A DNA stretch of 64,000 nucleotides, taken from NCBI GenBank assembly GCA_039621445.1, contig CP154956.1, positions 5,330,170 to 5,394,169 on the forward strand, written 5' to 3'. This document shows positions 1 through 9,589 of the stretch, piece by piece. The notes beneath the pieces were generated by a model. That model did no database searches. It saw only the letters and a list, made by a program, of their open reading frames with translations, and was not told the origin of the DNA. The translations under genes were made by a program, and so were the position numbers. The first letter of the stretch is position 1. Every line of letters begins with the position of its first letter. Origin of the DNA: Euglena gracilis. Taxonomy: Eukaryota; Euglenida; Euglenophyceae; Euglenales.

Positions 1-247
1 CCCACACCGGTGCTGTGTGAATCCATGGGTTGAAGGACGGGAAGGGACCCGGGCGGCCGAAGAGGCCCCGGCGGTCGGGCCCCCGCTGGGCGGGGAAGTC
101 GGTGGCCCACGCCTGGGGGCGGTTCTCCAGCAGCTCAGAGGAGACGTCGATCCAGAGCAGGTTGGGCTGGAAGAGGAAGCCCTTTGGGGCCAGGCTGGCG
201 GGTGGACCGCTGGGGGTTGCCTTACAGGTGGGGAAGCGGCAGCCGAA
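1..247 (-). CDS. Partial exon of an unrecognised gene
   Basis: The minus strand is open for about 80 codons running off the left edge. It reads with normal protein composition, including the strings FLFQPNLLWIDVSSELLEN and GLFGRPGPFPSFNPWIH, which no low-complexity repeat would give. There is no start codon inside, so this is an internal or terminal exon whose 3' side lies outside the window. A CT|GTAAGG string occurs within it near position 220, so the coding block may be shorter than drawn. It shares strand with the blocks at 4.2, 6.3, 7.5 and 9.1 kb and may belong to one multi-exon gene. I do not recognise the family. Confidence 0.42.
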
Positions 248-1352
248 TAAGGAACCCGCCAACAGCCAAATTAGGAATTGGCCAGTTAGGAATTTAGCTA
301 ATTAGGAATTAGATACCCCATTCGGAACGAGGAGTCACCAAGTCAGAATTGGGAAGAAAATGGAAAGGGGACCAACAGAAACGAGAAATTGGGAATTATT
401 GATGGAATAACGTCAGGGTCAGGTCTCAAGCCTAGCTTTAAGACTGTATTAAATGAACACATTAAAATTAAATTTCCGCCTGAGGCCTAACCCAAATCCT
501 GCTCCATCAGCAACACAAAATCGAAGCCACGGGGAGAACAGTAGTGTAACGTTTCCGACAGTTCATCAAAAGAGATAAATTGCGACTAACTTTCCTGGCG
601 AGAACCTTTCACAGCACAAAGAAGCCTGTTCTCAATCATGAAATGGAAACGCTCTCACACAAACAGTACCTGCCATGCTCGTGAAGAAGATGGTGCAAAC
701 GACGAACGTATAAATACGATTTTTCAAAAATTTAAGCCAAAATATAAAACAAATTTAATAATAAAGATTTAATAATAATAAATGAAATTTTCCAAAGAAA
801 TCAAAGACGGGAAATGCAGAATGCTGTGTTGGCACACAGCTATTGTGTCATGGAAACATGCCAAATAAAAAATCCGAAACACCTTGGACCCACACTTCAG
901 AGGGCCACAACCCAATTGTCAAACACACCAACAAAACATGGTGGCATTCTCTGCGGCCGTGTAATGACACAAACACACCCTTGGAACACTGTCCAAAAAC
1001 CTTGGGGTGGAGCTAAAAGTGCCACACAAAAAACACGTGGAAAACATGTAACAGCAATACCAATCAGAAAAAAATACAACACAAACCATACTCTTCAGAA
1101 TAATAAATGCAACGGCTAGAAACCACACCAGGGTACTGCCTGGTTGTGTCCATCTGGCCAAAGGTCAGTGTAAAGACTCCTATCCAGTGGCGGACCACCA
1201 GATGCGGGAGCCTTGCCGGAGCCATGGTGCGAGGAGCAGCGGCCCTGAATGGTTTGCTCTGTGAACCTGACAGGTTGGCCGATACCACAGACCGCTATGC
1301 AACTTCCCACAATGACAGGCTGGAAAATAACCTGAGGTTTCCCTGGCGGATC
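248..1352. other. AT-rich stretch without a supportable gene
   Basis: Positions 250-800 are AT-rich with short direct repeats (TTAGGAATT) and AATAAT runs. Between 800 and 1350 both strands hold open stretches of 60-105 codons, but none stands out in composition. A segment near 1265-1285 (CCTGACAGGTTGGCC) matches the core of the elements at 21.4 and 24.9 kb, so part of this stretch is a decayed mobile-element copy. Confidence 0.5.
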
Positions 1353-1556
1353 CTAAAACATGTTCCCGGGGGTAACAATTTCCAGAGGTGGTGGGGGGTA
1401 GGCATCAACCCTGCCGACCAGTGACACAAACCCATAAAACCCACCAGAGAAACATTCCCTGATGCCATTGCTCTGCATATTTGGTGAACCAATCTTGGCC
1501 AGGAGGAAAGCAACCACTCGCTCTCGAAACCCCCACAAGGTCATCAAGCCCTTGTG
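1353..1556 (-). CDS. Possible exon, unrecognised
   Basis: One minus frame is open for about 66 codons and includes GFRERVVAFLLAKIGSPNM and CFSGGFYGFVSLVGRVDAY, a balanced mix of hydrophobic and charged residues. A second minus frame is also open, so coding status is not proven. No splice sites were fixed and no family was recognised. Confidence 0.28.
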   Translation of the reverse strand, partial: HKGLMTLWGFRERVVAFLLAKIGSPNMQSNGIRECFSGGFYGFVSLVGRVDAYPPPPLEIVTPGNMF

Positions 1557-1849
1557 CTTTGGGGTTGCCTGCTGGGAGCAGGCATCCCCCCCAGGGGGGG
1601 GGGTCGGTTTTGGGTCCAGCCCAGCCGACCCAGGGAAATTTAGTTTCGTGCTGACACCCCTTGATTCCTATTTGTGATTATGAATGATCATCTATTACCG
1701 TTTTGATCCGCAAAATTTAAATTGTGGGATCATGCAAATTCGAAAAAAAAACATGTTATTTGTTGGCCAAAGAAATCCAGAAATGGAAAAAAACGGACCA
1801 AAAGTGTCAGTCAGTCCATGCCAGTGTTGCTTCCCGGCGGCGGGGGGGG

Positions 1850-2010
1850 GGGGGCATCTCCAGGACGTTGGCCCCCGGGCCAGCCATCGCCCACCTGGCC
1901 TGGGCTGGGGTTGACTTCCCTGTGCACTTTGGCCGAAACTTCCCGGACAGGCGCGCCGTTCATGCTTCTGGCCTTGTGCATCTTTCCCTGCCAACTTACT
2001 TGCCCCTTAC
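1850..2010 (-). CDS. Possible exon, unrecognised
   Basis: One minus frame reads GKMHKARSMNGAPVREV followed by SAKVHREVNPSPGQVGDGW, then enters a poly-G-encoded proline run where the likely coding signal stops. The proline run coincides with a C/G homopolymer, suggesting an element or repeat edge abuts the exon. Low-confidence call. Confidence 0.25.
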
Positions 2011-2474
2011 CCCCACCCCCCGGATGTGGCAAAAAAAATGTCTTAGACTGTTTTGTATTTTTTTTTGGCCCAGTAACATAACATTCTCCCAAATGCCGGA
2101 GGCAAAATTTGTTGGGTGTTCACGCGACGCGTGAATTTAATTTTATTTTTTTTAAACACGATTTAAATACTCGGATCTTAAATTCCCAAAGTGTTGGAAT
2201 TTAAGATCCGAACACTTAAACAGATATTTTTTTTACCCAAAATTGGAATCTTCAGTATTCATTTTTTTTTAATAAAAAAGAACTTCTAATATGGCACTTC
2301 CCACCTTCAAGGTCTTAAATATGCAGGGGATTTCTTGTGGATTTTGCTGGACTAGCTGAAGGAGGAGGCTTTATTTTCGGGGTTTTTTTTTGAGTGGGTC
2401 GGGTGTAATGCACATGCAAATGCAGAGATGAATATGTGTGCTGTTACATGTGGCGTTCATCCGTGCCCCCCCCC

Positions 2475-2578
2475 CCCCAACACAACACCTCCGCCCCATG
2501 GGCAGACACAGGGCGGTGGAAAGACTCCAGTTGTAGGCAGTCATCAATTTCGGAGTCATCGGCGGTCGGCAGCGGCAT
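2475..2578 (-). CDS. Possible first exon, unrecognised
   Basis: An ATG at 2578 (minus strand) opens a frame beginning MPLPTADDSEIDDCLQLESF, acidic and normal in composition, running about 34 codons before a poly-C tract at 2466-2478. The flank 2630-2700 is A/T-rich low-complexity sequence. The product is not recognised. Confidence 0.3.
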
Positions 2579-3026
2579 GGCGCCGCCCAGGTTTGGGTTT
2601 CAGCGCCAAAACGCCGGAAAATTTATTCATGAAATTTATTTCTATTCTTATTATTTATTATTATTTATTAAACTTTTTTATAAAATTTATTTATGGGAAA
2701 GTCCCTCAGACGGTTTGATTTTTTGGAGGTCCCCCCCTGGGGGGACCACCATGCTGGGTGTATTAAGGGGGTCCTTCTGATGTCTTAAAACAGAAGCCTG
2801 GTGCACAGTGGCGCAAGCTACCACCAAAGGCGTGACGAGAAGAGGGGGCCTCTAACCTGGGATGTCCCGGGGGGGTCTTCTGAGTTGACACAAGCCGACA
2901 TCCGTGCCTGCTCTCTAATTGGGGTCCATTGGCTACCGGGGTGCTTTTGGCCGATTATGCCACGAAGAGGGCGACCCATTGTGCCACCGAGGGAGCAGGG
3001 GTCATGTTCATTAATCGAAAATGGTA

Positions 3027-3301
3027 TACATACACACATACATACATACATACATACATACATACATACATACATACATACATACATACATACATACATA
3101 CATACATACATACATACATACATACATACATACATACATACATACATACATACATACATACATACATACATACATACATACATACATACATACATACATA
3201 CATACATACATACATACATACATACATACACATACATACAGACATACAGACATACATACATACATACATACATACATACATACATACATACATACATACA
3301 C
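3027..3301. repeat. (CATA)n microsatellite
   Basis: About 270 bp of nearly perfect 4-bp CATA repeats, with CAGA variants only near 3240. The repeat makes long open frames of IHTY and CMYV on the two strands, which should not be read as genes. Confidence 0.97.
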
Positions 3302-3479
3302 AACCTCCAATAAACCGCAAATGCTGAGTTCGTCAAGCGAAGACCAAAATGCCTTCTTGAGAGAGAAATATCAACCGAAAATTGTCTGATGCAATCGTAA
3401 AAAAAAAAGGTCCCATTGCCAGGAATCACATCAGGTCAGACAGAAAAAAAATTGGATTAAATCAGTTTCCATCCCAGAG

Positions 3480-3690
3480 TCACTGGGGGAAAACTATCTT
3501 TTTTGGATGAAAATTCTTCATTCCTTTTTCCCCTCCAACAATTGTGCACTCGGCACGGAGGGTCCCAAAATCGCCAGCCACAATGTTGTCAGTTGCCACG
3601 CAATGAGTGCCAGCGGACAAACCGTATCCCCCAGCAAAATCTTTCAGTTGCCCCACAACAGCAGGTAGCAATGGAGAGACACAACCGAAA
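3480..3690 (-). CDS. Terminal exon candidate, unrecognised protein
   Basis: One of the better coding blocks in the window. The minus strand reads about 68 codons with strong natural composition: VSPLLPAVVGQLKDFAGGYG, then THCVATDNIVAGDFGTLRAE and CTIVGGEKGMKNFHPKKI, ending at a stop at 3480. The upstream edge runs into a T-rich tract at about 3690-3700, where a repeat begins, so the exon start is uncertain. NIVAGDFGT superficially recalls the GDFN motif of endonuclease-type retroelement proteins, but the surrounding residues do not support that and I leave it unassigned. Confidence 0.48.
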
Positions 3691-3833
3691 CAGGTTTTTT
3701 TTTGAAGGTCCCTCCAGGTCAACACGGGGCGGGGGGGGGTGAGAAAATTCGCAGCAAAATTTTCGCTGAACCTCCTGGGCCCCTGTGCGGGAACCCAGTG
3801 GGGGGGGGCTGAGTTAAAAAGAAGCCTGCCCTC
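3689..3833. mobile_element. Possible hAT-like MITE, decayed
   Basis: Starts CAGGTTTTTTTTTG and ends AAAAAGAAGCCTG, roughly matching the CAGGCTTCTT/AAGAAGCCTG ends of the clearer elements at 10.1 and 25.8 kb. The interior is dominated by two G-runs. The flanking octamers agree poorly (about half the bases), so the assignment rests on end sequence only. Confidence 0.3.
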
Positions 3834-3835
3834 AA

Positions 3836-4182
3836 AATTATTTTTTATTTTATTATTATTATTTTTTTAATAATCTGTGACGTTTTCTTGCAAACACAGA
3901 ATTTTGGTTCAATATTTTTTTCAGGTTGGCCGCAGAAAAAATCGTCCACACCCCCCATGTTCTTGCAAATAATTGCACGGCATTATTCTCGCCGAATACT
4001 TCCAGCTCGACCCAATACCCAGAGTTGGACCCCTGGGGGGGGGTCAACCGGCAGCCACCCACCCACTTTCCCTCCCTCCCTCCCTCCCTCTCTCCAGGGA
4101 AGTGGTCTTGTAGTCTTGTGGGTCAAAAAAGACGCCTGGACCGGAAACCATGAATCGTTTGGCGGGGGCAGATCCCCCCGGG
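3836..4182. other. Low-complexity intergenic stretch
   Basis: T/A-rich tract (3840-3870), then mixed sequence with C-runs and a (CCCT)n stretch near 4070-4092. No convincing coding block on either strand. Confidence 0.45.
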
Positions 4183-4311
4183 GGGCGGCATGGCCGAACA
4201 CAGCTCCTTCTCCGTGGCGGGCACCGCCAGCAAGGCGCGCCACAGCTTGCGGACCTGCGCCGGGGACAGCTTCGCGGGCTGGCGGGGGTGGCAGGGGAAG
4301 GCCGGGTGGCC
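4183..4311 (-). CDS. Exon candidate, unrecognised
   Basis: The minus frame that lacks a Met-initiated open frame is the one that reads as protein: GHPAFPCHPRQPAKLSPAQV, then RKLWRALLAVPATEKELCSA and MPP. It is amphipathic and helix-like, unlike the proline/arginine-rich alternatives in the other frames. It ends at a C/G-run at 4176-4182. Probably an internal exon of a minus-strand gene. Family unknown. Confidence 0.42.
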
Positions 4312-4659
4312 GGGGGTAGGTAGACCCCCCCAAATGCCTGGGGGTCGACCCGACCCCTAACCCTAACCCAGACAGCCGGGTGGCACAAAAGACACATATG
4401 GGCAGGTGAAGAGTGTAAAAAAACTGCATCGCAAAAAAAACCAAAAAAAATGCACAAATCACAGATTTTAAGTCCGCAGGAGGGGCCACCCACCAACCCA
4501 GGGGGTGCCCCCACCCCCCAGTGGGGAGGAGGGGGGAGGGAGGAGGGACCAATTTTTGGGGTCACTTTTGGGATCAAAACAAAAAATTTTCGGCGCCTGA
4601 CCCCAAAAAAAGAGGGACCCACCAACGGCAACACGCCTGCCAACACGCCTGCCCATGCA

Positions 4660-4758
4660 ATGCAAAACTCCTGATGAGTGAGCTGCAGATGATGTACAGA
4701 ATTTTGACAAACCGCACCTCCCAAAAGTCCCTGAGGACGGAAACCAGCAAGAAGGTAA
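4660..4758 (+). CDS. Possible exon ending at a GTAAGT donor
   Basis: The plus strand reads KLLMSELQMMYRILTNRTSQ then KSLRTETSKK immediately before GAAG|GTAAGT at 4751-4760, a consensus 5' splice site. The minus strand is also open here (LLVSVLRDFWEVRFVKILY), so strand is uncertain. The donor-like site is duplicated on the far side of the element at 4760-5027. Confidence 0.3.
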
Positions 4759-4759
4759 G

Positions 4760-5027
4760 TACCCGCCCCCCCCCCCCCTTGTCGTACGACCGGGTTCCTG
4801 CAACTGCGACCAGGGGGGGGGGGTCGTAACACCCCCATAACCTGCAACCTGCGACCGGGGGTGGTCGTAAAAGAGGGGGCGGTTGTAGGTAAGGTGGTGT
4901 TAAAAATTTCGCAACCTGCAACCTGTGACTGGGAGGGGGGGGGTGGTTAGAACACCCCATGACCTGCAACCTGCAACCGGGGGGTGGCCGTAAATGAGGG
5001 GTGGTCGTACGACAAGGGGGGGCGGGC
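4760..5027. mobile_element. C-run/G-run TIR element (TTGTCGTACGACC family), flanked by AGGTAAG
   Basis: The element is bounded by near-perfect inverted repeats: ACCCGCCCCC then CTTGTCGTACGACC on the left, GGTCGTACGACAAG then GGGGCGGGC on the right. The heptamer AGGTAAG lies directly outside both ends (4753-4759 and 5028-5034), consistent with a target duplication. The interior holds imperfect repeats of AACCTGCAACCTG and GACCGGGGGGTGG. Because the duplicated target contains GTAAG and the element ends in GCAG, removal as an intron from 4755 to 5029 would restore AAG|GTAAG. This is the arrangement seen in introner elements. No coding capacity. Confidence 0.72.
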
Positions 5028-5159
5028 AGGTAAGATAGCTCTGTTGCGGTTTCCCCTTGGCAAAAAAGGCCACATCCCCCCCTCCCTAATAGGCCACGGG
5101 GGTGGTTGGACACTCCCTTAAAATATGCCGACTAAGTTCGCGTTTCGGCCATCCTTGCC

Positions 5160-5525
5160 TTGCACACACAAGGGGATTTTGTTATTTTGTGTGCTTTCGC
5201 CATCCTTGCCTTGGACACACAAGGGAAGGCAGACGGTAGGCTGGGTACTATTTGGGGGGGGGTTAACAAAGTCCAGCCCATATGGCACTGCGCACGGGAA
5301 CTGCCTGCCTGTAAGGATGCTTCAGCACCGAGCAAGGATGGGGTCCCCAAGAACTCATTTTTGGAAGGGAACCCGGTTTTCAGGGGTCTGAACTGTAACC
5401 ATGCCACCCCCATAAATGGTGCGAAAGGGGTGCTTCTGAACAGCATGCATCGCATGAAAATCACCCGTGCCAAACTTCCACTTGTGCTAAAAACTGTGTT
5501 CTACAATGAAACCACTGAAAAATAA
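5160..5525 (+). CDS. Possible terminal exon, 121 codons
   Basis: A plus frame from an ATG at 5160 to a TAA at 5523 shows good composition in its second half: KDGVPKNSFLEGNPVFRGLN, then CNHATPINGAKGVLLNSM, ending KLPLVLKTVFYNETTEK. The first part contains a local duplication (about 27 bp at 5148-5175 repeated at 5198-5225). A minus frame of 113 codons overlaps and cannot be excluded. Function unknown. Confidence 0.35.
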   Translation: MHTQGDFVILCAFAILALDTQGKADGRLGTIWGGVNKVQPIWHCARELPACKDASAPSKDGVPKNSFLEGNPVFRGLNCNHATPINGAKGVLLNSMHRMKITRAKLPLVLKTVFYNETTEK

Positions 5526-5664
5526 ACCCTTTCCCCCTCTTGGTGGAGGGGGCAAAATTCAACAAAAACCTGGTGGGGGTATATCGTCACGAAAGCGGTT
5601 GTTGGAAACAGAGGAGGCATAAAGAGGCAACCACGTTCCTTCCCGCGGAGACGGCAGACCTGTG

Positions 5665-5754
5665 TTACCTCCCCTTGTCGTCCGACTGGGTTCCTGCAAC
5701 CTGTGACCCGGGGGGTGGCCGTAAATGAGGGGTGGCGTATGACAAGGGGGGTAA
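5665..5754. mobile_element. Short deletion copy of the TTGTCGTACGACC element
   Basis: Ends TTACCTCCCCTTGTCGTCCG and ATGACAAGGGGGGTAA match the termini of the 4760-5027 element, and the interior (GGGTTCCTGCAACCTGTGAC, GTGGCCGTAAATGAGGGG) is made of its two end regions only. It looks like an internally deleted derivative. No clear target duplication. Confidence 0.6.
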
Positions 5755-5794
5755 AAGGAACATATCTCAGGTGGCGCAGGGGAGGTGTCTGGGC

Positions 5795-6090
5795 CAGGCT
5801 GCTTTTTACCAACCCCGAGGGGGGGGGTCTGGAGTGCCCCTGAGTCTGCCAGGCTGACACTACCCCCCCGCCTGAGGGGGGCGGATTTCGGCCTGTGCCC
5901 GGGCACATTCCTTTGAAAATAGGCCCTTTTTGGCTCCCCGGCGCCTTGGGCGCCGGGTCTGTGCTAGGGTACTTTTGGCCGTGTGCCCTACCCCCCCTGG
6001 GGGGTCGGATTTTTGTGCCTTGGAGTGCCTGCCTGCAGGTACCCCCCCCCCCCCCGGGGTGGGGTCGGCACCACCTTAAAAAACAGCCTC
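5795..6090. mobile_element. hAT-like MITE family copy (CAGGCTG...CAGCCT)
   Basis: Starts CAGGCTGCTTTTTACCAA and ends AAAAAACAGCCTC; the same ends bound the element at 45.35 kb. The interior is the family body: G-run, GTGCCCGGGCAC, GAAAATAGGCCCTTTTTGG, hairpin GGCGCCTTGGGCGCC, GTCGGATTTTTGTGCCTTGG and AGTGCCTGCCTGCAGG. No matching flanking octamers remain. Confidence 0.55.
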
Positions 6091-6114
6091 CCCCAGGAAC
6101 TCTCCCCACAAAAT

Positions 6115-6285
6115 AGGCCATTTCCCTTGAAAATAGGCCTTTTCTGAGCCTTCCGGCGCCTTCGGCACCTCAGTGCCTGCCAGGCACTTTTGGCTGAGTG
6201 CCCGACCCCCCCCCCCCTGGGGTCGGGTTTTTGTGCCTTGGAGTGCCTGCCCAGGCAGGTTCCACCCCCCCCCCCCCGGCACCCG
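6115..6285. repeat. Second partial copy of the same repeat body
   Basis: Repeats the family body (GAAAATAGGCC, GGCGCCTTCGGCACC, GTCGGGTTTTTGTGCCTTGG, AGTGCCTGCCCAGGCAGG) directly after the 5.8-kb copy. It ends where the exon at 6287 begins. Confidence 0.6.
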
Positions 6286-6286
6286 A

Positions 6287-6451
6287 CTAAAACACAGCAT
6301 TGTCCGCGGTGCCTGGCTGCCCCCCAAACCCCCGCCAGGGCGGCAGCCAGCTGTGCAGCTCCCGCTCGCTCTGCGCCAGCTGGAGGTCCCCCACCTCGTC
6401 GGGCTTCAACGTGCCCAGCACGTACTGCACCGTGTCCCCGTCAGGCGTCCG
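6287..6451 (-). CDS. Terminal exon candidate ending in TAG
   Basis: The minus strand reads RTPDGDTVQYVLGTLKPDEV, then GDLQLAQSERELHSWLPPW and RGFGGQPGTADNAVF, ending at a TAG (6287-6289). A CCCCAG acceptor sits directly upstream (6452-6457). Composition is clearly protein-like. The stop lies within a few bases of a repeat edge, so the native C-terminus may have been altered. The product is not recognised. Confidence 0.48.
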   Translation of the reverse strand, partial: RTPDGDTVQYVLGTLKPDEVGDLQLAQSERELHSWLPPWRGFGGQPGTADNAVF

Positions 6452-6542
6452 CTGGGGTGCATATTTACAAATACAAATATTTGTCAATAGTGTATTATTA
6501 TTTAATTATTATTTAATTATTACATATTTTATTAGTTTTATT

Positions 6543-6705
6543 ATATATACATATACATATACATAGACATATACATAGACATATACATATACACATACAG
6601 ATACATATACATATACATATACATATACCTATACATATACATATACATACATACATATATGCACACACATGTACACACGCACACACATTTACATGTACAT
6701 ATATG
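6543..6705. repeat. (ATATAC)n microsatellite
   Basis: Irregular TATACA/CATATA repeats with CAGA and CACACA interruptions, about 160 bp. Confidence 0.93.
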
Positions 6706-7049
6706 TAAATATTTAAGCAGCACGCTGTCTTTCGGTCTGGCCGTTTTTTGGGAGGGTTTTTTGTCCATGCCAAAAAATTTGGGTGCATTTTGGGCCATGC
6801 CACTGCTTATGGGGGAGGGGGTGGTGTACCCCCCCCCCCCCCCTTGCTCCGACGCCACAGACTCCAAAAAAAAAAAACGAAGTGCCCCAGGACTGGCCGG
6901 TGACAGTGAGGGTCAACACATTTCTGAGAGACCCTCGGCTGGGGGGAGGTCCAGCTGGCTGGCGGCCAAACACATGTTGGCTGGACTCCAGGGGACACTG
7001 TTCCGTAGGGGGGGGGATCGATACAGGTCCCGGTGCAGTGCCCCCCCCC

Positions 7050-7285
7050 CCCCCTGCAAGGAGGCAAATACCTTCGCCCACCCCCTTGTCCAAGGCACGC
7101 CAATGTTCGGGGAATGTGTCGTTGACACGGGCCGACGGGGTTGTGTCAATGACATGGTGCGCCAACGCCGCTGTAATTTTAATAGTGTCCTGCGAAAATG
7201 CTGTTGGCACGGGGTGCGTGCCAACATCACGGATTGTTTTGGACATGGGAGAGGGGGGGAAATGCATAAACCCAAATATTTTCAT
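7050..7285 (-). CDS. Possible exon interrupted by a small G/C-run insertion
   Basis: One minus frame is open over 6713-7285. Its first part has natural composition: [58 protein letters not shown]. It then crosses a roughly 47-bp segment that starts with a G-run and ends with a C-run (7007-7053). Beyond it the same frame resumes with [18 protein letters not shown]. The segment may be an insertion in coding sequence. Confidence 0.38.
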
Positions 7286-7449
7286 TGAAAACCCAAAACG
7301 TTTCTGTGCCCGTCCCTCCCTCTCTCGAGGACCCCCTCCCGCCGGGGGAGTTGCGTTGTGGGGGTTAAATTGTTTAAAAGTTTTAAAAAATTTAAAAAAA
7401 TTTTAACCCATTTTGGGGGTTAAACTGCAAAAAAGCCCCCACAATGCCA

Positions 7450-7560
7450 GCAAGTCGCGTGCCCCAGCCTCCCGCGAAGCACACGGCCCCACGGAAGCTT
7501 TAACAGAGCCACTGCAGCGGAGGCCTCGGCCTCGGCGGCGAACAGCCCCGCCAGGAAGTC
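7450..7560 (-). CDS. Exon candidate, unrecognised
   Basis: Downstream of a CCTGTGCAG acceptor (7561-7569) the minus strand reads DFLAGLFAAEAEASAAVALL then KLPWGRVLRGRLGHA, an alanine/leucine-rich amphipathic stretch. The 5' side is GC-rich and not obviously coding. Same strand as its neighbours at 6.3 and 9.1 kb. Confidence 0.4.
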
Positions 7561-7644
7561 CTGCACAGGGCGGGGCGGGCGGCGGGGCCGGGGGCCCCTC
7601 GCGCTGAGTACGGCGGGGTGGGGGCTTGTGCCCCTATTTTGCCC

Positions 7645-7750
7645 CCAAAGATCTTTTGGCCGAAAGATTTTGGCCAAAAGATTTGGCCAAAATCTTTCGG
7701 CCAAAGGCGGCCAAAAGGTTTTGGCGGCTTTTGGCCAAATGGCCAAACGC
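7645..7750. repeat. Palindromic TTTTGGCC repeat cluster
   Basis: About ten overlapping TTTTGGCC / GGCCAAAA units in both orientations, able to form many alternative hairpins. The same octamer is common at 43.7 and 47.9 kb, inside the TATGTCCAA element family. Confidence 0.7.
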
Positions 7751-7804
7751 GCCCCCCCGGCGCCGAAAATGCGGGAATTTCCGGCCAAAATCTGTTCATT
7801 TTTG

Positions 7805-8060
7805 GCCGAGATGTATGGCCTGTCGGGGCACTGGGGCACAAGAACTCGGGGCAGGCCAGAGTGCCCTGCCCCGAGGTCTCTGGTGTTTCTCGGGCTGAAA
7901 CAGGCAGAAAAACACACGGAGAGGCGGTGGCCAGCAAGCAAAACCACAAAAGATGTCCTTCGGGGCAAAAAATAGCCATTTGATCTGCCATGGATCTGTT
8001 GAGAGTGTTCAACAAATGCAATATGGTTTCCAGCCCGGGGGGGGGGGGGGGGTTGTTTTG
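7805..8060 (-). CDS. Possible exon, unrecognised
   Basis: The minus frame reads GLETILHLLNTLNRSMADQM, then AIFCPEGHLLWFCLLATASP and ARETPETSGQGTLACPEF. Composition is acceptable, but a plus frame of 115 codons overlaps and is also open, so this is a weak call. Confidence 0.28.
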
Positions 8061-8208
8061 AACGTTGTAGCTGAGCGGAGTGCGTACCGGTATCATGGAT
8101 TGAGGTAAGGGTCAGGAACAGGGCTAAATATTTATGGCCTAAATTATTTCTAAATTTCTAAATGAGGCAAAATAAGGCCCAAAATTAAGCCTATATCCCT
8201 AACAATGG

Positions 8209-8445
8209 TCACATTCTTCCACTCACCACAAGAAAATTGGTGATATGAAGAAACCCGGGTGCCTGGGATAACCCCTCCTCCGTAACTGGAAAAACAAGCT
8301 GATTTTTCATCCACATGACTGCAAAATCAAACAGTGGACCCCAAAATGAAGGAAACCTTCCATTTTCCGTCCGAAGCGTGGATTGATTTCTAAGTCTGAT
8401 GTTTCCCCCTCTTCTGCACAAAAAATCCCTGATTCTTACCAACAT
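8209..8445 (-). CDS. Possible small reading frame, 78 codons
   Basis: ATG at 8445 to a stop at 8209. It includes ENGRFPSFWGPLFDFAVMWM and KNQLVFPVTEEGLSQAPGF. No splice sites or family could be assigned, and no partner exon is evident. Confidence 0.3.
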   Translation of the reverse strand: MLVRIRDFLCRRGGNIRLRNQSTLRTENGRFPSFWGPLFDFAVMWMKNQLVFPVTEEGLSQAPGFLHITNFLVVSGRM

Positions 8446-9029
8446 TTTGGCCAGAAATTAGGTCCCCTTTTGGAAGGTTTTTGAAAATGCGCTTTGTCTA
8501 TTAAAAAAAATGCTGGAATTCGGCCTAAATTCGGCCTAAATCTGTCCGGAATGCGGCCTACCTTCCGCCTTAATTCCCAAAAAAGCACACAGTCCAGGAA
8601 TCCGGTCAGAAACCTAACCCTATTCCAACCAATAACGGGTCGGACGCCGGCCACCCCATACGACCCACCCACCTGGACCCACCCCCCGGGAACCACCCTC
8701 CAGGGGGGGACCTAATACCCCCCCTGGTTCCTTTCGGTGTGTCATGCGTTCAGAACACCCCCGCATCATACTAGTGGGCCTAGGGAGGCATCAGGCTGAT
8801 ATATGCCAAACACACCTTATACACCTTACATAAAAATATAAACCTAATAATATATTTTATATAATATTATATTATATATTATATATTATATATATTTATA
8901 TATAATATATATACATAATAATATATATATATATATATATCTATATATATAAATATATTATATATTATATATAAATGCATTGAATTCTGAATAAAAAATA
9001 CAAATTGAAAAATGAAAAATCACAAAAAA
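8446..9029. other. No gene seen; degenerate repeats and AT-rich tract
   Basis: Positions 8510-8580 hold an imperfect short repeat (ATTCGGCCTAAAT). Positions 8840-8975 are an (AT)n-rich tract dominated by ATATAT. Confidence 0.6.
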
Positions 9030-9141
9030 TTTTGGTCTCTCCATGCCCGACGGGCCACCGGGCGCATGCTGGAAATGCGGCGCAGCGCCGGGGCGGGGGT
9101 GCTCTTGCCGGGCGGCGGTAGGTCGTGCAGCGACGCGAACC
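9030..9141 (-). CDS. Exon candidate, unrecognised
   Basis: After a CCTGGCACAG acceptor (9142-9151) the minus strand reads GFASLHDLPPPGKSTPAPAL then RRISSMRPVARRAWRDQNF, a basic and proline-rich block. It fades into A/T-rich sequence at about 9030. Product unknown. Confidence 0.38.
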
Positions 9142-9234
9142 CTGTGCCAGGCCGCGGCCCCAACATACCCCCCCCCATCAGGCAGAGTGTAACAATGCCG
9201 GCGGGGGGAGTCTTGGCGTGCCTGCGACCCCATC

Positions 9235-9442
9235 GCATAACCCCCCCCCCCCAAATAACACCCCCCCCCGGTGTGTTCTTTGGGCACCCGAACTGGGCCC
9301 CCTGGGGGGGGGTGTTATTTGGGGGGGGGTTATTTTTACATAGAAAACCAAAGGAAAACAGGGGGGGGGGTGTTATTTCGGCGCTCGAAATCGGCCCCCG
9401 AGGGGGGGGTGTTATTTGGGGGGGGGGTCATTTGGGGGGTTC
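9235..9442. mobile_element. C-run/G-run TIR element (AAATAACACC family)
   Basis: Left end CCCCCCAAATAACACCCCCC, right end GGGGTGTTATTTGGGGG. The interior has TGTGTTCTTTGGGCACCCGA, ACATAGAAAACCAAAGG and GCGCTCGAAATCGGCCCCCG. The same sequence occurs reversed at 21,835-22,008, so this is a dispersed element and not a local hairpin. Confidence 0.7.
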
Positions 9443-9589
9443 CCCCCCGAGGTCAACCCACCCACTCAAACGCTTCTTTGCTTTCTCCCCGGACAACCCG
9501 GCCTCCGGCAGGATTGGGCTGAGCTGTGGCACCCCCCCCAGGGGTCCAGCGGCCCAAACCCACCCACCCACCCACCAACCCCTGTGGAG

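Noticed and set aside
1107-1424. 105-codon plus-strand gene
   Set aside because: Part of the frame (PDRLADTTDRYA region) is the translated CCTGACAGGTTGGCC element motif, and the other strand is equally open.
3480-3690. Endonuclease domain of a LINE-type retrotransposon (NIVAGDFGT)
   Set aside because: The match is limited to GDF; neighbouring catalytic motifs of such endonucleases are not seen.
5665-5754. Second introner insertion with splice-site duplication
   Set aside because: It has the family ends but flanks (CCTGTG and AAGGAA) show no duplication and no AG/GT arrangement on the plus strand.
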